Shown: piece by piece, positions 44,250 to 52,996 of the stretch
How the letters are laid out: the number at the start of each line of letters is the position of its first letter
How positions within the stretch are numbered: position 1 is the first letter of the stretch
Assembly (NCBI RefSeq): GCF_001655055.1
Contig: NZ_LXEW01000042.1
Coordinates: 1-64,000 of the forward strand
DNA length: 64,000 nt
DNA from: Providencia heimbachae ATCC 35613
GTDB taxonomy: Bacteria > Pseudomonadota > Gammaproteobacteria > Enterobacterales > Enterobacteriaceae
Direction: 5' to 3'
Program-made: the position numbers and the translations under genes
The notes under the pieces: model-generated
Told to the model about the DNA's origin: nothing
Database searches by the model: none
The model's input: the letters and a program-made list of their open reading frames with translations, nothing else

Positions 44250-45272
44250 ATGAATATTAAATACATTATCAGCGCTATCGGTATCGCTTTATTTTCACTT
44301 AATGCACTCAGTGCTGGCAACTTCCGCGTTAATTTAGGTGATTTAGATATTAATGCTGCTGCACATAAACTTCCACAAGAAGCAATGTTAGGCAATGGTT
44401 GGAAAATGTTCGAGCCAAATGAGAGTAATGGGGTCTGTATCGCTGATAACTCAGGGGAATTTACTTATCTTCCGCAAGTTAATGGTAAATCAACGGGATT
44501 ATCTTTTAAAGATGGTTCCGGTGATTACCCCGTTTTTAGCTCGAATATTGATGGGATTGGTTATGCGGTTGGTGTTAGACAAAAAGGCACTAGTCGTTGG
44601 TATCCTTTAACCGGCAATAATAGCCCAATAAGTGCGGTTGATGGCACATCAATATTATTACTTGAGACAAGAATGGTTTACGTTAAAACAGTGCAAGGTA
44701 ATATTGATGGCAAGGAGAATGCATCGACTCAATTTGAGCCAATTAGAGTGCAGTGTAATGGAAACTTAAATTGGGAACATAGATTAGGCGAGATACTACC
44801 CACGTCAACAATTGTGAAATGGGCGGAAAGAACCTGTGATGTAAAGACAACTCGCCAATCGGTTAATTTAGGTATTCATGATTTAGCAAAGGTTCGTTCA
44901 TTAAAAGTCGGTGAGACTTTTGGCCACGCACAACAATCAATTACGATTGATTGTCCAAGTAAAATGTCAATTTTTTATACAATTGCTGATAATTTTCATC
45001 CTAGCAATATTAGTACCAATGTAATTTATTTAGAAAATGAAAACGAAAATCCGGGTTTTGGCGTACAAATTTTTGAGTCTGGAAAATCAACCCCACTAAG
45101 GTTAGGGGGTGACAGGTCTCTATCGAGTGCTCACTTGTATTCGCTTTTAACGACAGGTGCTGTTAGCCAAGTGGTCAATAAAACCTTTGATTTCAAGTAT
45201 GTAAAATTATCTGATGACGTTAAAGCCAGCAATGGTAATGCTCAGGTAACTGTTACCCTTGTGTATAAATAA
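44250..45272 (+). CDS. two-domain fimbrial adhesin of operon 2
   Basis: A 340-residue secreted protein. The signal peptide ends NALSAGNFRV. Length and the position right after the usher indicate a FimH/MrpH-class tip adhesin: an N-terminal lectin-like region (about 23-190) and a C-terminal pilin domain (about 195-340) beginning with the Cys of RTCDVKTT, pairing with DCPSK, and ending TVTLVYK. The ligand is unknown. Confidence 0.78.
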   Translation: MNIKYIISAIGIALFSLNALSAGNFRVNLGDLDINAAAHKLPQEAMLGNGWKMFEPNESNGVCIADNSGEFTYLPQVNGKSTGLSFKDGSGDYPVFSSNIDGIGYAVGVRQKGTSRWYPLTGNNSPISAVDGTSILLLETRMVYVKTVQGNIDGKENASTQFEPIRVQCNGNLNWEHRLGEILPTSTIVKWAERTCDVKTTRQSVNLGIHDLAKVRSLKVGETFGHAQQSITIDCPSKMSIFYTIADNFHPSNISTNVIYLENENENPGFGVQIFESGKSTPLRLGGDRSLSSAHLYSLLTTGAVSQVVNKTFDFKYVKLSDDVKASNGNAQVTVTLVYK

Positions 45273-45273
45273 A

Positions 45274-45834
45274 ATGGGTAATTCAATGATGAAACAGATA
45301 ATTAATTTATTATTAATCAGTGTATTGTCAATCTGCTCTTTCTCATCCTTCGCTGTAGATTATGTAACTAAGGCTAAATTTAGAGGATCAATTAAAGGTG
45401 GAACTTGTAAGATTGTGACAAGTAATTTAAATGTTGATTTGGGCACTTGGTTATTAACGAATAATGGCAGCAACTTCCCCAAAGATAGTACAACGGACTG
45501 GGTGGAATTTGATTTATCGTTCAATTGTGGCTCTGATGGTAGCCAAATATCCGGCAAGCTAGAAGGGACTCCAGCATCAGATAGAAAATTATTTGAGCTT
45601 GATGATATCGCTGGAAAAGCGACAGGTATGGCAATTGAAATTGAAGCTTATTCAACAGAACGTAATCGGTGGGAAGCTAAAAGTACAAATCAAGTCAGTG
45701 TATTGCTAAGTTCTAAAGCGGCTTCTACTGGTTCGAATAACGTGAAGTTTAGGGCTCGTTATAAGCAACTAGGTTCGAGTGCTACCGCGGGAAAAGCGAA
45801 TGCATCAATTACATTTGTTGTGCAAAATAATTAA
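45274..45834 (+). CDS. minor fimbrial subunit, paralogue A
   Basis: A 186-residue pilin-like protein; ATGs at 45274, 45286 and 45289 can start it, the first just after the adhesin stop. The signal peptide ends FSSFAVDYVTK. The Cys pair is in KGGTCKIV and FNCGSDG; the end is ASITFVVQNN, lacking the usual penultimate Tyr. It resembles the next gene (both carry a GTCK start, a central hydrophobic-Gly-x-E segment before an N-R-x-x-W/S-W motif, and YKQ near the end), so the two are paralogues placed after the adhesin, an uncommon position. Confidence 0.8.
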   Translation: MGNSMMKQIINLLLISVLSICSFSSFAVDYVTKAKFRGSIKGGTCKIVTSNLNVDLGTWLLTNNGSNFPKDSTTDWVEFDLSFNCGSDGSQISGKLEGTPASDRKLFELDDIAGKATGMAIEIEAYSTERNRWEAKSTNQVSVLLSSKAASTGSNNVKFRARYKQLGSSATAGKANASITFVVQNN

Positions 45835-45843
45835 GGAATAGCG

Positions 45844-46398
45844 ATGAACTCAATAATGAAAGTATGTGCATATTTCTTTTCTATTTTGGCGTTAATTTTC
45901 TCTACACAAGCGATGAGTTATGATGCGGTATTCAATGTAACTGGGGCTGTTCGAGCCGGAACATGTAAATTAACATCCTATGTTGCATATGATATTTTTC
46001 TCGGTGATCATTTGATTGGCGCAAATGGTTTCGGTAATAGCAAAGGTTCGAAAACGAAAGAAGTTGAATGGGTTATGTCGTTTGATTGTCCTGAAAATTC
46101 AGGTGTATATATCCGGCCACGAGGCAATACGTATTCATCGTCAGAAGATACCATATTGTCTTTGGACTATATTTCAGGAAGTACGAGTGCTAAAGGTTTG
46201 GGAATTGAAACGTCATATAGTAAGAATCGCACTAGCTGGTATGCAATGCGGTTATATAGCAATATCACGGTGCATGGAAGATTTGAACCCGCAGGATCAA
46301 CAACAATGTATTTTAGGTCGGTTTACAAGCAAATGGATGCAACAATAACACCAGGCATTGCCAACGCCACTTTAAATATTGATGTTACTTATGAGTGA
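45844..46398 (+). CDS. minor fimbrial subunit, paralogue B
   Basis: A 184-residue pilin-like protein, paralogous to the upstream gene. The signal peptide ends STQAMSYDAVFN; the Cys pair is in RAGTCKLT and FDCPENS; KGLGIETSYSKNRTSWYAM is the shared central motif; the end is LNIDVTYE with a penultimate Tyr. AAGGAATAGC precedes the ATG. Last gene of fimbrial operon 2; probably a minor pilin or rod anchor/terminator, by inference. Confidence 0.8.
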   Translation: MNSIMKVCAYFFSILALIFSTQAMSYDAVFNVTGAVRAGTCKLTSYVAYDIFLGDHLIGANGFGNSKGSKTKEVEWVMSFDCPENSGVYIRPRGNTYSSSEDTILSLDYISGSTSAKGLGIETSYSKNRTSWYAMRLYSNITVHGRFEPAGSTTMYFRSVYKQMDATITPGIANATLNIDVTYE

Positions 46399-46416
46399 GG
46401 TTGGCGGCATTTATTA

Positions 46417-46446
46417 AACCTCAACAAGCGTAGTAATGTTGAGGTT
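46417..46446. terminator. hairpin between fimbrial operon 2 and panD
   Basis: AACCTCAACA (46417-46426) pairs perfectly with TGTTGAGGTT (46437-46446) around ten bases, between two convergent genes. There is no strong U-run on either side. Confidence 0.55.
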
Positions 46447-46468
46447 AGCAAATTAGCAAGAACGTAAC

Positions 46469-46849
46469 TTAAGCAACTTGAACTGGCACCGCTTTCGCAA
46501 TACGGCTCATGGTATTATTTTCATCAAAATAAGCCACGTTAGGCTTATGATGGCGAGCATCTTCATCATCCATATTCACGTATGAACAAATAATTAGTTT
46601 GTCACCAACTGCGGCGCGGCGCGCCGCAGCACCGTTGACTGAAATAATTTTAGAACCGCGTTCTCCAGATATCGCATAGGTAGAGAAACGCTCACCATTG
46701 TCGACGTTATAAATATCAATCGCTTCATACTCAAGAATGCCGGCTGCATCCATAAAGTTTTGGTCGATAGCACAAGAGCCTTCGTAGTGAAGGTCAGCTT
46801 GGGTGACGGTGACTCGGTGGAGTTTGCCCTGTAACATTTTTCTCTGCAT
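46469..46849 (-). CDS. panD: aspartate 1-decarboxylase proenzyme
   Basis: Makes beta-alanine for pantothenate. It has 126 residues from the ATG at 46849, the E. coli length. The self-cleavage site Gly24-Ser25 (HYEGSCAID) that creates the pyruvoyl cofactor is intact, and [16 protein letters not shown] and [10 protein letters not shown] follow. The frame runs open to 46879 because the segment AGGATAAAATG is repeated in tandem, giving a second ribosome-site/ATG pair just upstream. An ERIC element begins immediately upstream. Confidence 0.95.
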   Translation of the reverse strand: MQRKMLQGKLHRVTVTQADLHYEGSCAIDQNFMDAAGILEYEAIDIYNVDNGERFSTYAISGERGSKIISVNGAAARRAAVGDKLIICSYVNMDDEDARHHKPNVAYFDENNTMSRIAKAVPVQVA

Positions 46850-46866
46850 TTTATCCTTCCTCATTT

Positions 46867-46990
46867 TATCCTGCCTCATTCAAGCCACAGCGTTGTTGGC
46901 TGCATTCAGCTACTCGGGTCACATACTTATGTATGCTTCCCAAGATAGCCTCTCTTGCCGCCTAGCTGTGACTTGAATGAGTTTGGATAA
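46867..46990 (-). repeat. ERIC element upstream of panD
   Basis: About 124 bp bounded by TTATCC and GGATAA with the ERIC core blocks (CGTTGTTGGCTGCATTCAG, CACATACTTATGTATG, TTGCCGCCTAGCTGTGA). Its end forms part of the panD leader. Confidence 0.85.
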
Positions 46991-47022
46991 ATCAGTTATT
47001 CAATTGATTTGGATATAAACCG

Positions 47023-47137
47023 ATACTCAAGCAGATCACAGCGTTGTTGGCTTCGCGCTCTTGCCCTAGTCACATACTAATGTATGCTCCTCGGGTCGCG
47101 TTTGCTTGCCGCCTAGCTGTGACATGAATGAGTTTGG
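47023..47137 (-). repeat. ERIC element between panC and panD
   Basis: Second ERIC copy: GCGTTGTTGGCTTCG, CACATACTAATGTATG and TTGCCGCCTAGCTGTGACATGAATGAG blocks in order, more diverged than its neighbour. A third partial copy (AATATTCAAGCAGATCACAGC then GTGGTGCC) follows at 47152-47182. Apart from these repeats the 380-base panC-panD gap holds nothing else. Confidence 0.8.
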
Positions 47138-47230
47138 CTAAAACATAAACCAATATTCAAGCAGATCACAGCTAGGTGGTGCCATTGCTGTATTTTTATT
47201 ATTGTTTTTGATAAAAGATCGATCTACTTT

Positions 47231-48094
47231 TTAGGCAATATCAATCGGCAGGTCAAGCTGTAAATTGTCAATTAAGCGAGTTTGCCCTAACCAAGCTGCC
47301 ATTAAAATGACTGCGCGCTGACTTGAGTTGCTTAATTCGGCCAATGTATCAGCATCACGGATAAACAGTTCATCTGGAGTAAACCCAGCTTGCCTTAATG
47401 ACTCATTCATTTCTTCAATAATTACAGGTGCAGTATTGGGTGACTCAACTAGTTTTTGCCCAGCGTGTAACATAATGCTGTGTAATTGAGGGGCTTTTTT
47501 TAATTCTTCGGCAGATAAGTTATTATTGCGTGAACTTAATGCAAGGCCATTTTTGGCTCTAACGGTAGGAACACTAATAATTTGCGTATCAAAAGATAAA
47601 TCGCTGACTAATTTGCGAATGACTTGCAGCTGTTGATAATCTTTTTCGCCAAATAAAGCAATATCAGGTTGAACCAAGTTGAACAGCTTGGTGATAACGG
47701 TTGCAACGCCTCTGAAATGCCCAGGACGGCTAGCACCTTCGAGTATGGTCGATAGTTCAGGTACTTCAACAAAGGTTTGTTTTTCCATACCTTGAGGATA
47801 AAATTCTTGGGGTGATGGCGCAAAAACCAAATGAATACCACGGCGCTTTAGCTTTTCACAATCTTCCTGCAAAGTGCGCGGATAATTGGCTAAATCAGAT
47901 TGCCTATCAAATTGCATTGGGTTAACAAAAATACTGGCGATAACAATATCAGCTTGCTGCTTGGCTTGATCAATAATAGCAAGATGACCATCATGCAAGT
48001 TTCCCATCGTCGGAACGAGAGCAATACGTTTGCCTTCTTGCTTCCAGCGACGAATTTCACGACGTAATATCAAGGCCGTTTCAACGATAAGCAT
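47231..48094 (-). CDS. panC: pantothenate synthetase
   Basis: Condenses pantoate and beta-alanine using ATP, the last step of pantothenate synthesis. It has 287 residues; the nucleotidyltransferase HIGH-type motif is in [14 protein letters not shown] (about 26-39) and the KMSKS-type loop in [12 protein letters not shown]. The [12 protein letters not shown] segment is conserved. AAGGA precedes 48094. It follows panB by 28 bases, so panB-panC are one unit. Confidence 0.96.
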   Translation of the reverse strand: MLIVETALILRREIRRWKQEGKRIALVPTMGNLHDGHLAIIDQAKQQADIVIASIFVNPMQFDRQSDLANYPRTLQEDCEKLKRRGIHLVFAPSPQEFYPQGMEKQTFVEVPELSTILEGASRPGHFRGVATVITKLFNLVQPDIALFGEKDYQQLQVIRKLVSDLSFDTQIISVPTVRAKNGLALSSRNNNLSAEELKKAPQLHSIMLHAGQKLVESPNTAPVIIEEMNESLRQAGFTPDELFIRDADTLAELSNSSQRAVILMAAWLGQTRLIDNLQLDLPIDIA

Positions 48095-48122
48095 AAGTGC
48101 AATCCTTATGATTTTTAGCTAA

Positions 48123-48914
48123 TTATGAAAATGAGTGGGACTCACCTGGGTAAATGCCTTCTTCAACTTCTTGAATATACATACGAACTGCATCATGTAT
48201 ATTTCCCGCTTGAGCCAAGAAATTTTTTGCAAACTTAGGTGGACGAGCGGTAATTCCCAGCGCATCTTGCATCACTAAGATTTGCCCATCAGTGCCATTA
48301 CCCGCACCAATACCAATGACTGGCAGTAAGAGCTCTTCCGTAACATGATTCGCCAATGAGGTTGGTACACATTCAAGAACGAGCAACTGCATACCAGCAT
48401 TTTCTAATGCAATCGCATCTTTAACCAATTGGTTAGCGGTCACCTCGTCTCTACCTTGAACTTTATAACCGCCAAGCACATTCACAGCTTGAGGGGTTAG
48501 TCCAAGATGTCCACACACAGGAACCGAACGCTCACCAAGCATTTTGATCGTATCACATAGCCAGCTACCACCTTCAATTTTGACCATATTAGCGCCTGCT
48601 TGCATCAAAATAGCCGCATTATGGCAAGCTTGTTCTGGGGTGGCATAACTCATAAAGGGCATATCTGAAATAATAAAGGTATCAGGTGCGCCTTTACGAA
48701 CACAGCGAGTGTGGTAAGCAATTTGTTCTACGGTAACGGGTAATGTACTCGATTCACCTTGAATGGTCATACCTAACGAGTCGCCAACAAGTATGACTTG
48801 AATGCCTTGCTCTGCAAATAGCTGAGCAAAACTTGAATCATAGGCGGTGATAGTTGCGAACTTATGTTTGTCTTTTTTAAACTGACTCAAATCAGCCAGA
48901 GAAATTGGTTTCAT
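48123..48914 (-). CDS. panB: 3-methyl-2-oxobutanoate hydroxymethyltransferase
   Basis: Makes ketopantoate from ketoisovalerate and methylene-tetrahydrofolate. It has 263 residues from the ATG at 48914 (start [13 protein letters not shown]; the frame is open to 48950). TIM-barrel landmarks: [19 protein letters not shown] with metal-binding Asp, [16 protein letters not shown] and the catalytic-Glu region LVLECVP. GGAG precedes the start. Upstream partner of panC. Confidence 0.96.
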   Translation of the reverse strand: MKPISLADLSQFKKDKHKFATITAYDSSFAQLFAEQGIQVILVGDSLGMTIQGESSTLPVTVEQIAYHTRCVRKGAPDTFIISDMPFMSYATPEQACHNAAILMQAGANMVKIEGGSWLCDTIKMLGERSVPVCGHLGLTPQAVNVLGGYKVQGRDEVTANQLVKDAIALENAGMQLLVLECVPTSLANHVTEELLLPVIGIGAGNGTDGQILVMQDALGITARPPKFAKNFLAQAGNIHDAVRMYIQEVEEGIYPGESHSFS

Positions 48915-48972
48915 TATAATAATCTCCAGAAAAATACCTTTTTTGGTCATGCATTACTTGAAATTCAATATA

Positions 48973-49464
48973 TTAAGATATTGTATTCCAAAGCATAAGA
49001 CCATTTTTAGGGATGAGTACAAGTCTTTCTGATAGTAACTCACCATCAGGGAAAACGAGATTGGGGGCAATATCATTAAGCGGGTATAACATAAACTCAC
49101 GCTCTTTTAGCCCGTAATGGGGTACGGTTAACCGTGGTGTTTGAATGGTTCGGTTACCAAAAAGCATAATATCAAGATCAAGTGTTCTAGGACCCCAACG
49201 TTCTGCTTTTCGCTCACGCCCAAGTTCTAACTCGATTTTTTGTGTGTAATCAAGCAGAACTTCAGGTTCTAGGCCAGTTTCAAGTAAAACAGCCAGATTG
49301 AGAAAATCAGGCTGATCTTGTGGCCCGAGCGGCTTTGTTCGGTAGAGAGAAGACGTTGCAGCAACACGGCTGCTTGGGATCGCATCTAATGCTGCAATAG
49401 CCTGTTTTGCCTGTAATAATGGCTCTCCAAGGTTACTACCAACAGCAATATATACTTGCTCCAT
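48973..49464 (-). CDS. folK: 6-hydroxymethyl-dihydropterin pyrophosphokinase
   Basis: Folate-pathway kinase of 163 residues. The start VYIAVGSNLGEPLLQAKQAI and the HPPK signature RWGPRTLDLDIMLFG (two Asp binding Mg-ATP) at about residues 89-103 are clear. It lies 11 bases after pcnB as in E. coli, so the two are probably co-transcribed. Confidence 0.95.
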   Translation of the reverse strand: MEQVYIAVGSNLGEPLLQAKQAIAALDAIPSSRVAATSSLYRTKPLGPQDQPDFLNLAVLLETGLEPEVLLDYTQKIELELGRERKAERWGPRTLDLDIMLFGNRTIQTPRLTVPHYGLKEREFMLYPLNDIAPNLVFPDGELLSERLVLIPKNGLMLWNTIS

Positions 49465-49475
49465 TTCGCTTCTCT

Positions 49476-51047
49476 CTATTGTGGTTTGTTTGGTTTGCGA
49501 GCCCCTGATTGCGGTGGGCGAGCAGGGCGATGACGTCGGCGCGTTGGCGCATTACCTAACTCTGAAATCATCTCACGCTGTTTGGTATTGCTTGCTTCCT
49601 GAAAATCAGCCCACCAGGTCGACAATTCTTGTAGCTCATTGCGATGCTCAACATTGGCTCTTAGCTCAAGTAGGTCGAATGCTGCACGGAATTTAGGGTG
49701 TTCCATCAGCTTATTCGCACGACGTCCTTGACGGCGAGGCAAGCGCAATTGCAGTAACCAAATATCACGCATAGTGGTGGTGATACGTTTTGGTATTGCG
49801 ATTGAACGACATTGCTCATCAAGAATATCATTCATTGCTAAGGCGAACGCATCATAATATGCGAGACCCCCTTCTTGAGCTAGCTTCTCTGCGTGCTCCG
49901 TGACGGGATACCATAACATGACCGCAAATAAAAATGCAGGGTTTACGCGCTTATCATTTTTTAGTCTAAAGTCGGTGTTTTTGAGTACTTGCTCAATGAT
50001 TTTTTCCATTGGCGAGTCACCGTTCTCACTAAAGCGGCTAGCGATCACAGGGAATAATTGTTCAAATAAACCGTATTTTTTGAGCAATTTATAAGTTGTA
50101 TAACCATAACCAGCCTGTAAAAGCTTTAAGGATTCTTCAAACAGCCTTGCGGATGGGATCTCTCTTAGCAAAGGTGCGAGCTGATAGATAGGATTGGCCG
50201 TATTCGGTTCAATTGTCATATTCAGTTTACACGCAAAACGAACCGCTCTTATCATCCGGACAGGGTCTTCGCGGTAGCGCGTTTCAGGATCGCCGATTAA
50301 GCGAATAATACCGGCTTTCAGATCATTTAAACCATTGACGTAGTCACGTACTGAAAAATCATCAATATTGTAATAGAGGCTATTGACGGTAAAGTCACGG
50401 CGAATAGCATCTTCTTCTATGGAGCCAAAGATATTGTCACGTAGCAACATACCATTTTGGGCTTGGGAGGATAGATTTTTATCCTCTGATGGGTTGTTCT
50501 GGTCATGATTACCCCGGAATGTTGCGACTTCAATAATTTCAGGCCCAAACATGATATGGGCAAGGCGGAACCTTCGACCGACAAGGCGGCAATTACGAAA
50601 TAGCTTGCGGATTTGTTCCGGCGTTGCATTTGTGGTGATATCGAAATCTTTAGGTTTTTGTCCTAAAAGTAAATCACGGACACCACCACCCACTAAATAG
50701 GCCTCATAACCGCTTTTATTTAAGCGATAGAGTACTTTCAGCGCATTATCACTGATATCGCTTCGCGAAATAGTGTGTTCTGAGCGTGGGATAACAGTAA
50801 TATGTTCTTCTGTCTCGGTTGTCATTGTTTGTTGTTTCTCTGCCTGAGCATCGGCACGCTTGGATTGACGAACCGTTTTTTTCATTTGCTTCGTGTTCTG
50901 CTCTACAGGCGATGTTTCCGCAGGAGCAGAATAAGTGACTGGCCTTTCACCTGCTGCCTGTGGGCTTCGCTCAGCGTTATCATCACGCGATGCGCTGTCA
51001 TTACGTGACAGAATATTACGGCAGAAATTTGCTACTCGGTTAAAAAT
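49476..51047 (-). CDS. pcnB: poly(A) polymerase I with AUU start codon
   Basis: Adds poly(A) tails to RNA 3' ends, promoting decay. The first ATG is at 50885, but the reading frame continues 54 codons further to an ATT at 51047, preceded by GAGGTG at 5-10 bases; this extension begins [15 protein letters not shown], aligning with the MFTRVANFCRKVLSR start of E. coli PcnB, which itself starts at AUU. The full protein is 523 residues. The nucleotidyltransferase core has [12 protein letters not shown] and the DFDITT carboxylates at about residues 110-135; the Arg/Lys-rich RNA-binding tail ([10 protein letters not shown]) ends it. A low-complexity insert (about residues 18-75) explains the extra length over E. 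coli (465). Confidence 0.93.
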   Translation of the reverse strand: MFNRVANFCRNILSRNDSASRDDNAERSPQAAGERPVTYSAPAETSPVEQNTKQMKKTVRQSKRADAQAEKQQTMTTETEEHITVIPRSEHTISRSDISDNALKVLYRLNKSGYEAYLVGGGVRDLLLGQKPKDFDITTNATPEQIRKLFRNCRLVGRRFRLAHIMFGPEIIEVATFRGNHDQNNPSEDKNLSSQAQNGMLLRDNIFGSIEEDAIRRDFTVNSLYYNIDDFSVRDYVNGLNDLKAGIIRLIGDPETRYREDPVRMIRAVRFACKLNMTIEPNTANPIYQLAPLLREIPSARLFEESLKLLQAGYGYTTYKLLKKYGLFEQLFPVIASRFSENGDSPMEKIIEQVLKNTDFRLKNDKRVNPAFLFAVMLWYPVTEHAEKLAQEGGLAYYDAFALAMNDILDEQCRSIAIPKRITTTMRDIWLLQLRLPRRQGRRANKLMEHPKFRAAFDLLELRANVEHRNELQELSTWWADFQEASNTKQREMISELGNAPTRRRHRPARPPQSGARKPNKPQ

Positions 51048-51455
51048 AGTACACCTCGATGTAATTACGAATATTCAATAAACAAAATAAGCGGCTAATC
51101 ATAGCTCACTGACGTTTCTTTGAGAATGGTTAAACGAATAAAAGTCATGTCTAATCATTTTTTCTATCAATATTCCTATGAGCAAAAAGCGATAGTCGGG
51201 CTCAAAATATTGTCCTCAATAACGGCAACCCCTTTATTTGTACGATATAAGAGGTGTTATGATGTTAATGTTTTTCAAATAATTAGGCAAAAAACGTTAT
51301 CAATACAGCCGCGGAATAATTTTCTCAGATATTTTATTGTCATCTTGGCTGGGGATCAATAATAAATACATCAAGATAAGGTGTAGAAATATATTGATAA
51401 AGTGAGATAACTAATTCGGTGGCGGGAATTAACAGTATTTTGCGGGATAAAACTT
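51048..51455. other. pcnB-dksA gap lacking gluQ
   Basis: About 400 bases where E. coli has the glutamyl-Q tRNA(Asp) synthetase gene gluQ. I saw no stretch resembling GluQ on either strand; a plus-strand frame (51120-51362) has no ribosome site or recognisable sequence. Confidence 0.55.
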
Positions 51456-51500
51456 AAGGGAAAACATTCCCTTGTAACGGCGCACGGTAATGCGCCGTTT
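51456..51500 (-). terminator. double hairpin downstream of dksA
   Basis: AACGGCGCA (51476-51484) pairs with TGCGCCGTT (51491-51499), and next to it AAGGGAA (51456-51462) pairs with TTCCCTT (51467-51473). Read on the minus strand the second is followed by AAGTTTTA. Together they probably end the dksA transcript. Confidence 0.6.
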
Positions 51501-51517
51501 AGGACTCCATTTAGCAT

Positions 51518-51973
51518 TTAGCCAGCCATTTGCTTTTCGCGAATCTCTGCTAATGTTTTACAGTCGATACACAAATCAGCGGTTGGGCGCGCTTCCAAAC
51601 GACGGATGCCAATTTCCACTCCACATGATTCGCAGTACCCAAAGTCGTCATCTTCAACTTTTTTCAGCGTTTTCTCGATTTTCTTAATAAGCTTACGTTC
51701 GCGGTCACGGTTACGTAATTCGAGGCTGAACTCTTCTTCTTGAGCGGCTCTATCAACGGGGTCTGGAAAGTTAGCTGCTTCATCTTGCATATGAGTAACA
51801 GTCCGGTCCACTTCATCTCTGAGTTGATTGCGCCATGCATCGAGAATGAGCTTAAAATGCGCCAATTGGGCGTCGTTCATGTACTCTTCGCCAGCTTTTT
51901 CATGATAGGGTTCAACCCCAGCAATGGCGAGAATGCTTAAGGACGATGTCTTACGTTTTTGCCCTTCTTGCAT
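51518..51973 (-). CDS. dksA: RNA polymerase-binding transcription factor DksA
   Basis: Works with ppGpp to reset transcription of rRNA and amino-acid genes. It has 151 residues from the ATG at 51973 (GGAG ahead), the E. coli length, beginning [19 protein letters not shown]. The coiled-coil tip carries the catalytic DPVDRA with both Asp; the zinc finger has CESC and CIDC. Nearly identical to E. coli throughout. Own transcription unit. Confidence 0.97.
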   Translation of the reverse strand: MQEGQKRKTSSLSILAIAGVEPYHEKAGEEYMNDAQLAHFKLILDAWRNQLRDEVDRTVTHMQDEAANFPDPVDRAAQEEEFSLELRNRDRERKLIKKIEKTLKKVEDDDFGYCESCGVEIGIRRLEARPTADLCIDCKTLAEIREKQMAG

Positions 51974-52168
51974 AATGCTTCTCCTACACACGCAAATTTT
52001 ACAAAAACCCCAAGGGGGAAAATTTAAGGTCGCTATAAATAGCAGAAGAGAGCCGTCTTGGCAATCGTTCCTGCAATGAGTTTTGTAATGCTGTGAAGGC
52101 GCGCGTGTTTATTCCTTTTGAAGCCCCCAGAACTCAGCGTCCTCGTTCTAATTGTGATTAAAACAACA

Positions 52169-52879
52169 TTATTTAATCGATGTGAAATTAATCCGTTTAC
52201 TTAACACCATTTGCCGAGTATTTATATCTACTTGATAACAAAGAACTTCAACGCCATTTTTGATCGCGTCCTCTAATAAATATGCATATTTACTGTCAAT
52301 ATGTGCAGCCGCAGATGCTACGTGAATTCCGCTATGTAAAGCAACAAACATTAGTATGGCTCTTTTTCCTTCTTTAGCAATCAGTGTTAATTCTCGTAGA
52401 TGCTTTTGCCCTCTTAAAGTCACTGTATCGGGGAAAAAACCCTGGTTATCCTCAAGGAGAGTAACGGACTTTACTTCGATAAAACAATCGGATAGACCTT
52501 CTTCTGTGAGAAAAAAATCGATTCGACTATTCTCTGAACCATATTTAATTTCAGGTCTAATAGTATTGTATTCAGATAATTCTGGAATACATTTATTCGC
52601 TAATGCTTCAGCTACAAGCTGGTTTGCGCGTAATGTATTGATACAAATTAGATGATTTTCAGCGGTTTGGCTTAACTCCCAACTGTGTGGATATTTGCGT
52701 TTTACATTATCGGATGTTGAATACCAGACTGTATCTCCAGGCGTCGCGCAGCCTGTCATCGCACCTGTATTTGCACAGTGAATAGTCATGACTTCGCCAT
52801 CAGGAGTAACGACATCTGCCAAAAAGCGTTTATAACGTTTAATTAAGGTGGCGGGCTTTAAAGGGGGGAGGAATTCCAT
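52169..52879 (-). CDS. sfsA: sugar fermentation stimulation protein SfsA
   Basis: A 236-residue protein from the ATG at 52879 (GGAGATTGT ahead; the frame is open to 52924). Family landmarks are [37 protein letters not shown] and the nuclease-like FIEVKSVTL. In E. coli it binds DNA and affects mal gene expression; the fold suggests a nuclease. It is divergent from hrpB; E. coli keeps sfsA and dksA adjacent too. Confidence 0.94.
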   Translation of the reverse strand: MEFLPPLKPATLIKRYKRFLADVVTPDGEVMTIHCANTGAMTGCATPGDTVWYSTSDNVKRKYPHSWELSQTAENHLICINTLRANQLVAEALANKCIPELSEYNTIRPEIKYGSENSRIDFFLTEEGLSDCFIEVKSVTLLEDNQGFFPDTVTLRGQKHLRELTLIAKEGKRAILMFVALHSGIHVASAAAHIDSKYAYLLEDAIKNGVEVLCYQVDINTRQMVLSKRINFTSIK

Positions 52880-52913
52880 ACAATCTCCATAACGGCATCC
52901 AGAAAAATAACTC

Positions 52914-52934
52914 GCAAAGATCAACAGCCCCTAA
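52914..52934 (+). repeat. solo copy of the MITE-end sequence
   Basis: A 21-base exact match to 27959-27979, containing CAAAGATCAACAGCCCC. It lies in the sfsA-hrpB divergent gap, 63 bases before hrpB and in the same orientation to the gene as the copy before the TetR gene. Confidence 0.5.
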
Positions 52935-52996
52935 GATACAGGCTAATGCTACAATGTCTAATCACAAAGAATAAATGCCATGGAGCCAACACCTAA

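Noticed and set aside
51120-51362. Plus-strand 80-residue reading frame between pcnB and dksA
   Set aside because: No ribosome site, no family features and biased composition; likely chance in the space left by gluQ loss.
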